Below are positions 47,960 through 58,400 of a stretch of DNA of 64,000 bases, piece by piece; position 1 is the first letter of the stretch; the number at the start of each line of letters is the position of its first letter. The DNA is taken from positions 434,001 through 498,000 of the forward strand of contig JARKIF010000005.1 of assembly GCA_029378245.1 (NCBI GenBank), written 5' to 3'. Source of the stretch: Roridomyces roridus (Eukaryota; Basidiomycota; Agaricomycetes; Agaricales; Mycenaceae). The notes beneath the pieces were generated by a model that did not search any database, was not told where the DNA came from, and saw only the letters and a list, made by a program, of their open reading frames with translations. Position numbers and translations under genes: made by a program.

Positions 47960-48417
47960 CGTTGTTGTATATGGTCAAGCACGATAATGACGAGCAAAAG
48001 CGGGAAACTGGCTTTTATACCCAAGAGTCCCAAACAGCGAAAAACAACGCGAGACGCGTCGGCGCACGGAGCACGGACGAATTCATGTGATCAGCCTGGC
48101 GAAAAGGCAATGCAAGGTTTTCCCGTTTCTTCGATCGTACTAGCGCGCTCAGGAGACTTGTCAATCTTGGGAACGTCTTCGCGTTTTGCTTGATTTCAAT
48201 CCACGAGTCTTGCATTTCTTCTTCTTCACTCTCGGGACGCAGGAAATTCGAGCCACACCGGGGACATGGTAAGTAGTTGGAAGTTGGTTGGAAGAAGGGT
48301 TGCCCGGATGCAATTGTGCGACTGATCTGTCCCACGGAAGTAAAATATAAATTTCGACTATTTCTCAGAGATATGCGCCCGCATGGGTTATCCCTCCGAC
48401 CAACAAGCTGCTTCTCT

Positions 48418-49499
48418 TCAAAATACGACAGTGGTATCCTCCGCAAGCACCCCGTGCACCAAATTCTCCCTCCACGCACTTCCCTTTCCGGCCATCACGT
48501 CGCTCTTCCCAATCTTCCGCTGCACCACCACACTGGGTACGATCGAAAAAGCTTTGATTCGTCCGCTTTGTATGAGCCATGCCAGCGCGTGGTCGATCGA
48601 ACGAGAATAGGCAAAGGGCGGATATGTTAGGTGCCAAAGGAGTCGACGGGCACCGGTCGCAGAGAGGGCATACGCGTGGGTGCAGAGCGGTGCATGGGAC
48701 GGGTGTATGTAGGTGAGGAGGGGAGGGTGTAGTTCCAGAGCCGGATAATATGATTCGTTGGAGTGGCAGTGGCCTGGAGCGAGAGTCAGCGTCTCGTATT
48801 CCTCGCAGATTCGAGAGACATGCCGAGAAATACTACGTCCCAGTCGTGTGGGAGCAAGTTCCAGACAGATAACAGGCGTTCCCTAATATCCAATTCCATA
48901 TCCACGTCGTCTTCCAATATCAACGAAACTTTCTGGATGGACCTTGTTGTTATGTGCTGAATGACGGAAAAATGCGAGTGCCAGCATGCGATTCGATTGC
49001 GCGACAAGATCTTGTACTCGCGGATGGTAGGAGAGTATGGGAGAAGGGTAAAATCGTTATTGGCGCAAGTTAGGGGCTCTGAAGGGCCGGGAGTCGAGTG
49101 CAAAGGTAAATCCTGGAACGGCACTACAGGGACGCCTGCATCCGGCCATTCGAATGGAAGGCTGACGGTGGTATTGCTCTGATACTCGGGGTCGCGTAGA
49201 CGTATAGACTGGACCTGGGCCATGATTTTGTCGACGAGCGGGCTACTAGAATCTTGGCCATTGACGTATCGCCAGTTGACGTTCAGTTGGCGGCGAAGGA
49301 GCTCCATCTGCTCATGGCGGTCCTTCCGACGCGAGAGAGAGATAACAAAAGTCCTCGAAGGAACGGGAAGCAGGCCGTTGCGTTCAGATATCGGTGCCAA
49401 AAAGAATGCGGAGGGGTGAAAGGGCAGGATACAGAGTACCAGTATCGTCGTCGCTGCTCCGAGGATAATAGCAGGCACCAAACTGCGCGGGGACGCCAT
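48418..49499 (-). CDS. GT25-family glycosyltransferase
   Basis: Type II membrane protein of 343 residues. Start MASPRSLVPAIILGAATTIL with a single anchor, then SRTFVISLSRRKDRHEQMEL, NVNWRYVNGQDSS, REYKILSRNRIACWHSHFSV, and the catalytic-type motif SLILEDDVDME. The C-terminal part CTHAYALSATGARRLLWHL with IDHALAWLIQSGRIKAFSIV and VPSVVVQRKIGKSDV is typical of GT25 (LPS/collagen galactosyltransferase fold). Exons 48824-49499 and 48418-48773 join in frame only if the 50-bp intron uses a GC donor (G|GCATGT) with a normal CAG acceptor, giving FLGHCHSNES. The sugar donor in fungi is not known to me. It diverges from the methyltransferase gene. Confidence 0.82.
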
Positions 49500-49660
49500 C
49501 GCACGTTGGTGGTCCGGAAGAAACGCGATTTGATCGGCAACAAAAGTTCTCTTCCTCAACCACCACGATGCCTGCGCTTGGCCGTTAGCGGCCAGGACTT
49601 TCGCGCTTCTCTGAAAACTAGACGATACCCCTAGACATCCCATAGATTTTTTCTTTTGCA

Positions 49661-50817
49661 ATGGTTGCACCCCCGACATCTCTCCCCGCGCTCCGTAAAC
49701 TGGACGAACACTCGGTGGCAGATATCTCCAGAAAACTCGGTTCCCTGCGCCAGCTGTACTGGCCTCCTCCCAAGCTCCCAGTCCCACGTGCTCGCCCATC
49801 TAGGTTGCAGCGTCTCTACTCAGAGATTCCCGACTCTGGGTACGCTTCCGCTGTTGTCTCTGATGACGAAGGCGATGGCGATGAGCCTGTTGACTCCGAT
49901 TCGGACCCTCTGGAGCAACTCAGAGCTGATCCCTTCGAGCGAGCCTGTGCAATCAAGTGGATAACTGGTTTAATTGCTCGAATCGATCTTCCTACTGCAG
50001 ATGGAGACGCAGAGGATGCCAGGGACAATCTGCTTGAAGAGGCCAGTGCCCTCCTTGCGCAATTTTCGCGTCATGACAATCAAGAGGAATACGACATCAC
50101 TCGCTCTTTTTCCTTCCCGCAGCCACTTTCACTGTCGAGGTCGAGTTGAATGATGCTCCACTATCCAACTCTGACCACACCTCCGTCGGACTGCAGAGTT
50201 GGGGTAGCGCGATAGTCCTCGCTGAACGTCTCTGCGCCGATCCCGCGTCCTTCGACCTCGTCAGCGGACGGCCTTTGCGCATCCTCGAGCTCGGTGCCGG
50301 GACCGGGCTCTTGAGCATCGCTGTAGCGAAGCTGCTTCCACACAGCACCGTCATCGCCACCGACTACCATCCCGCCATCCTCGCAAACCTCGGACTCAAC
50401 ATCCGAACCAACTTCCCTCTCGACCCAGCCCGCATCACTGCCGTCGAGCTCGACTGGGCGCAGCCAGTCCTTGCCGGCGCCCTCGACGCGCCCTTTGACG
50501 TCATCCTCGCTGCAGACGTTGTCTACCACTGCGATCACGCGCGTTGGATCCGTGTCTGCGTCGAGCGCCTACTCCGGCGACCCAACTCGACCGAGAAAGG
50601 CGGGACATTCCACCTGATCGTCCCCCTGCGGATATCTGGGCGTAACGAAGGGATGGACCGCACCGTTGATGAGGCGTTTGGGTCGGACTCGACGGCCTCA
50701 GGGACGCATCGTTTGGCGATATCACATGCAGATGTTCTAGGTCGGCGGGGCGCCGGCGTGGGACGTGCAGACGAGACGGGGTATCGGGTTTTCACGATCG
50801 GTTGGGTCACTTGCTAG
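49661..50817 (+). CDS. class I methyltransferase (Methyltransf_16/EFM-like)
   Basis: SAM-dependent methyltransferase of the group that includes fungal protein-lysine methyltransferases. Exons 49661-50069 and 50123-50817 give 367 residues. The N-terminal region is helical (MVAPPTSLPALRKLDEHSVA, then an acidic VSDDEGDGDEPVDSDSD). The catalytic domain starts FTVEVELNDAPLSNSDHTSV and has GLQSWGSAIVLAERL, motif I RILELGAGTGLLSIAVAKLL, ATDYHPAILANLGLNI, the post-II region FDVILAADVVYHCDHARWIR and a C-terminal YRVFTIGWVTC. Target protein unknown. The 161 bp shared with the divergent GT25 start probably form a bidirectional promoter. Confidence 0.85.
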
Positions 50818-51166
50818 ATTTCTTTGGCTATTCTAATCTTACTGAATGCTAATTCCAATGTTCGACTATTCATAGCGGACCGCTCGCTGGCCGCTCGCTT
50901 GCATTGGACGCGCTGGTCCGCAGCAAACCCGCGACGCCCGCGGTACCCCTGACAGTCACTGTATTGCGCCCGATGCCCGCTCGAATTGTACACTACCTAA
51001 TCACAAACAATGGTCCTCGAAAAAAACGAAATAAGTAAACGTGCGCGCTGGTCCGATGTCCAATAATATCTAGGCGCAAGTAAGTAGCAGTACAGTGTCA
51101 CTAGGTAGGTGGATGGATATCATTATTTTTCGCGTTAGACGGGTATAGAGATAGCGACATAGAAGA
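50818..51166. other. convergent intergenic stretch, nothing assigned
   Basis: Between two convergent stops. No coding frame or structural RNA was recognised. Confidence 0.5.
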
Positions 51167-52388
51167 CTAGGTTGGCCGTTGTTGGTGGCTACTCGAGTAG
51201 GCTTCGGAAAGATTCAAGTTGGATCGTGAACGAGTGAGGATCTCGTTGGCAACTTCGGGGCCATATTGGTCCGCTAGTTGGCTGCGTGGGTAGGTTAATC
51301 GGAGTAACGGGCGGAGAGAAGGGGACATACTTGGCATAATTGTCCATAATCAGGGCCATACTATTCATGCTCAGCCGGTACGCCTTGGGCATCATGCCCT
51401 TGCCGAAGCGGTATGTGACGTGGTTCGAGCACAACAAGCCCGCGACAATGATGGCAATGTGAAGCGGGACAAGGCCGAAAGACGCGATGTACCAGCGCTT
51501 GAGAACGATCGACTCGAAGTGAAGATATTCCTTTTTGCATCCGGGAAGAATACTCCTTGCGTAGCAAGTGGCGGTGACGGTAGCCTCGACAAAGGGACTG
51601 AAGTAGCCACAGCAATGTAGCTGGTTCTGGACACGGAGGCGGCCATCTGGGCCGAGGGTGCGGGACCATTGGAAATTGATCTTGCCCTCGAGGTTGAAAC
51701 TGTGCATCTTGTATGTCAAGTACCCTGGTACGACGAGCAGGGCGAAGCAGATCCATAGAAAGAACGTGTAGGTCGCGAGAAAAGCGCGGTTATTTAAAAG
51801 TAATCCAGCCTGATGTGGGCATCAGCGACAAAACACAAAGAAAGGGGTGCAGCGACGCACGAAACCGATGATAGAGGTGAGCACGCCGGCCGAGGCAGCT
51901 ATCGTGGAGATGATGAGTTCCGGTCTGTTTCCAACACGGACTACATCGGCATGGTTCCACACGTTGAGCCATGTCAGAATGCAGAAAATGAGGGCGAGCA
52001 TGGAATATGTGATGAGGGCGATGTTGGCAACGAACAATATCCATTTGAACGGAGTCCAGCGGAGTCTCCGTTTCGGACCCTTGCCTCCAAACAACCCGTC
52101 GTCGTCGTCTTGACCCATGCGCGCTTCTCCGCTGCGAAAAGCTTCGACGCCACCGCCGAGCTTGGGGCCGAGCAGCATATCCATGCCCTTGCCCATCCGA
52201 CGCTTCCGGGGACCAGCAGTGATTGCTGGCAGTTTTGAAGGGAGGTAGTTCACGGTGAGGGACACGTTGCTCCCATCGAGGGCTGGTCCCGGCGAACTGC
52301 CTCTGCTGGAGCCTGCCAAGGAGTGACCCATGGGCTCTGCAAAGGGAGCGTTTGGAGGGTCGAGGCGAGCATCCCGGGCGGCGAACAT
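51167..52388 (-). CDS. tetraspanin
   Basis: Exons 51861-52388, 51331-51809 and 51167-51281 give 373 residues. A cytosolic leader of about 110 residues (MFAARDARLDPP onward) ends GPKRRLRWTPFKW. Four hydrophobic helices follow: ILFVANIALITYSMLALIFC, IISTIAASAGVLTSIIGF, YTFFLWICFALLVVPGYL and IASFGLVPLHIAIIVAGLLC. The large extracellular loop between helices 3 and 4 has the CCG hallmark in NQLHCCGYFSP plus cysteines in TCYARSILPGCKKEYL. The last intron replaces an apparent readthrough by NQLADQYGPEVANEILTRSR. Likely plasma-membrane organiser related to fungal Tsp2/Pls1-type proteins. The start at 52388 is chosen because an exon upstream has a stop in the needed frame. An intron near 52447-52500 is probably in the 5' UTR. 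Confidence 0.82.
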
Positions 52389-52890
52389 GTCGGCGTTGGG
52401 AACGAGGGCGGCTTGGGAGAGAGTGGAAGGAGTCAAGGAGGATTCCCTAGGAACACAGTGAGAATGGGGATTTTGGGCCGTTGCTTTATGACTGGCTTAC
52501 GATGAGTTCTAGTAGGCGGATGGAGAATCAATAGTATCACCGTTGTCACATCCGGAATCGGCATGAGCTCACCTGTTTATGCGGACTGCCCCGACGAGTT
52601 TGCCCGTCAAGGTATGTGGACCAGACGCGCTGCATCTTGCAGTTGGAGGGAGAAGGAAAAGATACAAGGCCGGCTAATTTCAGTTCTTGATCTTCTTTCT
52701 CCTCGTATGCCTCCACATTCAGATACATCGTTACACGTGTACGACCATCAATCAAATAAAGACAGCGACGCCGCGACGCGGGGTAAAACGGTCTACATTC
52801 TCCGAAAAAAAGGTACAAGTACAAAAATACAAGGTCGAGTTTCAATGAGAGATCCCTAGCTTGTCCAGTATCATCTCCATGAGTTGAGAT
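52389..52890. other. intergenic stretch with probable 5' UTR intron
   Basis: On the minus strand, a donor GTAAGC near 52500 and an acceptor CTAG near 52447 fit an intron in the tetraspanin leader. The rest has no supported gene. Confidence 0.4.
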
Positions 52891-53665
52891 TCAGTCGCCA
52901 TTCTCAACCAGCATTTCCTGCCATTCCTCATCGCTCTGATCCGTGCGAATTCCGGCGTTGCCAAAATCAATCACGAACGGATCGTCGGCGGTCGAAATGA
53001 GAATGTTGTCAAGCCGAAGGTCATCGTGGATGACGCCCAGTGCCGCAAAGGCACGGACCGTCTCGACAAGTGTCTGCCCCACCGCTGGAGGAATCCGAGA
53101 GGGGTTGACGGCGCGCAGGCTGGGGCCCGGAATATACGAGAGTAGCAACACACGGGGTACCACCAGTCGCTTTGAGTTGGCAACCACCAGCATTCCGTGA
53201 GCGTGACATCGCGGAATACATTGGCCCTGGAGCGGTAGCAGGCGTGTATACGCAGAGAGTTCGTTCTTGAATATCTGCTGCAGGTTGGCGTGGTAATACT
53301 CTTCCCAGCCAGCGGCATCCGCGTCGTCCGGCCACCACGTCGGGAGATACGTGGATGCTCCGAATGCACGACGCCTTGCTGCTGTGGTTTCGGCAGCAAG
53401 GGTCCACGGGTGGAGCAGCACTGGATTTCGTGCCACTGCGATGCTGCAGAAAGCGTGGATCATACACCTTGAGAATGAAGCTGGTCTGTTCTGGAGGCAA
53501 TATCGGGGAGTTGATTTCGACGAGGAGCACTTGGCTCATCGTGAAGGGTGTAAAGGCCTTTACAACCGTTGCTTGAACATTGCGTTCCGTCTTGTCGTCA
53601 GCACAAGACCTGAGGTCGAGGGAGATTTGTGACCCCGGTTGATAGTAGGTGTGAAGGTATAGCAT
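52891..53665 (-). pseudogene. kinase-like (aminoglycoside-phosphotransferase-type) gene with frameshift
   Basis: Start MLYLHTYYQPGSQISLDLRS, then FILKVYDPRFLQHRSG, an opening typical of a basidiomycete protein-kinase-like family. The continuation PWTLAAETTAARRRAF, EEYYHANLQQIFKNELSAYT, VLLLSYIPGPSLR and the catalytic loop GVIHDDLRLDNILI with PFVIDFGNAG lies in another frame. The switch falls between about 53395 and 53430, and no intron of plausible size joins the two frames. The catalytic-loop Asp and Asn and the metal-binding Asp in DFG are present, so function would have been possible before the shift. Alternatives: sequencing error or an unusual intron. Ends EEWQEMLVENGD. Confidence 0.55.
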
Positions 53666-54065
53666 GGTGCCCAGCGGACTGACATGGAATGCGCGCCGCT
53701 TTTAAGAATCTGCTGGTGGGTGTTTGAGACTAAGAATGGAGGGACGGGTAGGGTAACAACCCGAGCTGAGACCTGGTAACCCCGCGACGGAATATGCATC
53801 CGTTACGCCGGAGTTAGCAAGATATTCAGACCGCGCGCTTGACAAGAAGACTCGAGTGTGAGTTGGCCGGGGTACCAGAAGAGACAAGAATTATGCCAGC
53901 AAGTACTAAGGACGCGTAGTGACGGTATATCGACGACACCCCACTCAAAGAGGAGATACTAGAGTCTGACTGCGGGTCTGAGGTAGCGGAAAGTAGACGC
54001 GATCGTGGCCTTTTCAAGAGAACTGAATGTCGGTGTTCTTGAACACGATCGCATCACGGTTCGTC

Positions 54066-54071
54066 ACGCGT
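54066..54071 (+). promoter_or_regulatory. possible MCB element (ACGCGT)
   Basis: ACGCGT lies 52 bp before the ATG of the PARP-finger gene. In yeasts this hexamer is bound by MBF and drives G1/S expression of replication and repair genes. A single hexamer can occur by chance. Confidence 0.25.
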
Positions 54072-54122
54072 GATGCTGAGTGACAGGCGCGCTTCAACAA
54101 CTCGCTCTTTTCTCTCACCACC

Positions 54123-55358
54123 ATGTCTGACGACGAGAGCGGAAGCGACAAAAAGAGCGGCAACTCCAAACCGAACGGGTTTGTGGCATAACCAAAACAG
54201 GTGCACTGCGGCTCATACAAACATTGCAGATACCGTATCGAATATGCTGCCTCTGCTCGCGCTAAATGCAAAGGTCAGTTCGCTTCTCTCCCCGACGAGC
54301 CTGCTTTATTCATTCTGCAACTTTTTAGGCGGCAAGCCGTGTAAAGGTCCTCATTCTCCGATGCCCGTTCCATGCCCTTCTCAACGCGTCGCACAGGTAC
54401 CAAACTCGAAAAAGGCGCCTTGCGACTTGGATCATTGTATGATTTCCAAGGAAACACCTCCTTGTACGCGCGTTTTCTCCTTCATCCATCTTTACATTCA
54501 CCCAAAATGACAGCGGTTGGCGCCATTGGGGTTGTACTACAGCCCGTGTCATCAAAAACATGAAGAATCTGCACGAGGAAGCGTCAGAGCTTGACGGTTT
54601 CGACGACCTCAACCCAGAGGACAAAGAACGCGTCACCAAAGCCTGGGAGGAGGGCCACGTCGCCGATGAAGACATTCCCGACACGGCGCGCAAGCCAGCC
54701 AAGGGCGATGAAGATGAGGACGATGAGGAGGACGAGAAGCCCAAGAAGAAGGCCGCTCCTCGTAAAAAGAAAGCAGACGGCGAGAAACCTGCTCCCAAGA
54801 AACGGGCGCCCCGGAAGAAGGCCAAGAAGGTTCTTTCTCTTCGCATTTTTTTTTCGTGGCTATAACCGAGTTACCAGGACGAGTCGGACGAAGATGAAGG
54901 CGAGGACCTCTCCAAGGAAGTGGAGGACGTCGAGGGATCCGACGCAGAGGAGTCTGAGGCGCCCAAGCCGAAGCCCAAGGCAAAGGCAAAGGCCAAAGCG
55001 CCGGCCAAGAAGAAGGCCAAGAAGGACGAAGATGAGGACGAGATGGACGTTGACGAGGAAAAACCCGCCAAGAAAGCCAAGGTACTGTCTCACAATGTCC
55101 TATACGCCGTGAGAACTCACAAATCGTTCAGGCCCCGGCAAAGAAACGGGCCACCAAGGCGAAGAAGGAGGAGGTCGACGACGGGGAGGATGGTGCTGAA
55201 GAAGAGGTTGGCAAGAAGCGCAAGGTACTCTTCATTTCGCTTACACCCTTTCCATGTCTCAACACCTGTCTTTCTAGAAACCCGCCACTAAAAGCGCAAA
55301 GCCGCCCGCAAAGAAGGCCAAGGGCAAGAAGGCCGTGGAGGATGACGACGAGGAGTAA
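54123..55358 (+). CDS. single PARP-type zinc-finger protein
   Basis: Eight exons (54123-54178, 54230-54273, 54329-54346, 54397-54463, 54514-54829, 54878-55081, 55132-55224, 55278-55358) give 292 residues. After MSDDESGSDKKSGNSKPNG comes one PARP-type finger: YRIEYAASARAKCKGGKPCK, GTKLEKGALRLGSL, FQGNTSFGWRHWGC, with two Cys, His and Cys in the expected order. The rest is alternating acidic and Lys-rich sequence (PKKKAAPRKKKADGEKPAPK and similar), typical of nuclear chromatin-associated proteins. There is no PARP catalytic domain. In PARP1 and DNA ligase III this finger recognises DNA breaks, so DNA-break binding is inferred here. Exon 3 is only 18 nt. It is convergent with the ABC transporter. 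Confidence 0.85.
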
Positions 55359-55494
55359 CTCGACTGCTCATCTGAATTTCCATTTTGCTGTGATCTCGCC
55401 AAGTCTTTGGCGCTGCTCTGACTTTTTCTTGACTCCGCCACCGGTGGATTGAACGTATCCGATTCGCGAGATGTATTACTATTAATCATAGTCT

Positions 55495-58400
55495 TCACAA
55501 TCCAGCCAGTATTCTGAGCGTCCCGAACTCCTCTGACCCAGTGGCCTTGCACAACGCGTAAAATTGGGAACTTGGGTCGCGCAACAAGGCTGCAGGACTG
55601 TCAAACTCTGCAATTCGGCCTTGATCTAGGACCATGATCTTGTCGTGGTTGATAACGGAGCGGATGCGGTGGGCGACCGTAAGGAGGGTGCTGGAAGTGA
55701 ATTCCTCCATGATCGTCCTGCTTATGAGCTCGTCGGTGGCGTAATCGACGCTAGCCGTTGCTTCGTCCATGAGCAAAATTCGAGACTTTTTCAAAATAGC
55801 GCGGGCCATGCACAGCAGCTGTTTCTCGCCGGCCGAAAGACTGTCGCCGCCCTCGGAAATGAGGGAATCGAGATTGGAAAATAGGTTCACATTGACGGCG
55901 CCTTCCACCTCCCTGGATTGAATCAGATGAACGCGACGGAGGGCTTCAAACTGCGCCAAAAGTCAGCAATAGGAAACGGCAATTCGAATGATAATACGAT
56001 TTCTGCATCGCTATATTCGCCCAAAACATCAAGAGTAGAACGCAAGGTACCACTGAGAATTGTAGGGTCCTCTGCAGTGTGGTGAGCCTTGACAAGATGC
56101 TGGGGATGCTGCAACGTACGAGGGATGATTGACAACTTGTTCCTCAGGTCCGTCAAGCCCACTTGAGATATATCGATCCCGTCTATCGTTATTTTGCCTT
56201 GGCTGGGAGAAACAAAGCGGAGGAATGAAAGTGCAAGAGTGCTTTTCCCCGATCCGGTGCTATTGTTCCACGCGATCAGCGACGAAGACAGGTTCAGGTG
56301 CAACCCACCGCCCAAGAATGCCGATCTAGATGGTCAAAATAAGCAAAAACACATAAGGGTGCGTAGAGACTACCTTCTCTCCAGCATTTATATTGAACGT
56401 CAAACCGTGAAGGACGGCGGGAAGTTCGGGCTGGGTACAGTTGAGAACGATGCTTCTCGACAAGTGTTCACTCACAGCGTAACGAACAACAAGATCTTGG
56501 CATTGGATAGCTCCAGCGGAAGGCCAGGAAGGGGGAGGTCGTGGCTCCATAAACTCCGGGGGCTCTTGATCAATCTCGCAGTATTCATTCACCCGTTCCA
56601 GAGCAACCATGGATTGCTCTACTTGAACCCAACGTCGTACCAAGTACAGTAGGTTGGACGCGACCTATTTCCTACAAGTTTGAACTGTGATACAAAGGCC
56701 TCAATCGAAATACATACCGTTCCGCTGAAAGAAAGAGCTAGACCAGCTGTCGCAGCCGATAGATTTTTATTGGAAATCATGACCGCTGCGATGGTGCACA
56801 TAACCAAGCCGGCAAGAAGTTCAAATCGCAGCTGTCTGATCTCAACGAGGCGCCATTGAAACAAGATAATGACGCACCTGAAAGCCAACGTGTCAATCCC
56901 CATGTCCAGTAGTGTGCAGTCGCATTGGTGTCAATTGCACGGAGCATGTCGCGCAAGATCTTGGACGACGCTCCGAAAGCACGAATAACCGCAACACCCG
57001 CGATGTTCTCCGAGTACATCGAATAAAGGGGTGATTGCGTCTGTTTTCGAGTGAGCATTGCTCGAGCATCAAGCTAACTCACTTACTACGGACTCGAGTC
57101 TCTGAACATCTCGCGCCGTTTGGACAAATATCTGCAAACAGATTGGAAGAGCGATACCTGCTTGAATTTGCTACTGACACTGGTCACACTGTAAAAGACG
57201 ATCGCAATGAAAATGGTTGCCAGCAAGAAAGGCAAGCCGCCCGTAAAGTTGAGTAACATCATCGATGTCTGTTGGTCTGCTGAGTTCAGTTTTACAAGTG
57301 CAAGAGCAGACTCACGATAGTGGCCAGGGCAAAAACAGTGCAGTAACCGAAATTTTCAGAGAGTCCACTGTCAATTCCTGGACAGAAGGATAAGGCTTAC
57401 GATGGCAGAGAACTACAGTAGTCCCACCTTCAAAATCTTTTCCGAAACGGTTCAACAGACGCCCTCTTGAAGATGTATCATGGAAGCGGAAATCCGCAAA
57501 GAGAACAGATCGGAGAAGTCCTGACCGAATATCAGCGAGTGAACCATATCAGACGTGTTGAACCGCACTTCGATACAAAACATTCGACGCCCGGATTGAG
57601 CCGGAATCTGGGATGGATCTCAATAGGGGCAGGTCAAAGTAAAGATGCGCACAAAGGCGAGCCATCGACTAGTCGTCACAACCAAACCTACACAACGGTG
57701 AGTGTCTTCTCGGTCCGGAAATTGATCCACAAGCCTGCGATGGTCAACTTTTAAAGTTCTGGTCAGTAGCGGTATGCACAAACGATTGCAAACGCACGAT
57801 ACTGTATATCGTAACATAATATGTCGGGTCCTCAGATCCTTTGCCGCCCGACCAGTAACTAGATGCGTCCGATGTGAACCACTGAGTATCATTCTACTTG
57901 GATCATACCTGAGCCAACCATTTTCCACGACGGACGACAAAGCAGCAATGATGAATATCAAGGAGTATGCGAGCCAGTAGCCTCCACCTGACAAGCCAAT
58001 GAGCTCGAAAACCGGGTGTGAACAGTACATACCTCCGCATGCTTTCACGTATGTCGTCCAAACCTTACGGGATACTCGCCCCACAGCCCGAAACTCCTGC
58101 TCGATGATTTTTTTCACTTGTTTTTTGTCCTCCATCTTGAGAGTGTTTTGATCAGGGATCTTGGAAACCTCTTGCTCCTTGTCATTCTGCACTCCGGTGA
58201 CAGTGGACTGCACCAGAGTCTTGAGAACTTGAGACGCTTGGAATTCTCCACGAGTGCCCGCGAATTGAACATGGCCGTTGTTGAGAGCAACAATGTAATT
58301 CGCCCCCGAGGCACACAGCTGCACGTGATGGGAGACTAGAATGACGGTCCGACCCTTGACCAGCTCGCCTTTGAGACAAGAATGATACAAATGATGCGCG

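Larger units (their letters stand above)
45597..48330 (-). repeat. duplicated block, copy 3 (probably ancestral arrangement)
   Basis: Same content and orientation as copy 2, but joined to the intact GT90 gene. The tail (GGACTCCAGAGTCC region), the hairpin, the gene and the promoter are conserved. Similarity on the promoter side continues to about 48320, near the end of the GT25 gene. Because the GT90 gene is complete only here, this locus is the most likely parent of the fragments at copies 1 and 2 (inference). Confidence 0.78.

Noticed and set aside
48015..48479. Minus-strand ORF with CxxC pairs resembling a zinc ribbon
   Set aside because: It overlaps the end of the GT25 gene in another frame and runs into the promoter of family copy 3. 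The cysteine pattern is probably chance.
53021..53399. Alternative frames over the kinase-like gene
   Set aside because: They are shadows of the frame containing the catalytic loop and DFG motif.
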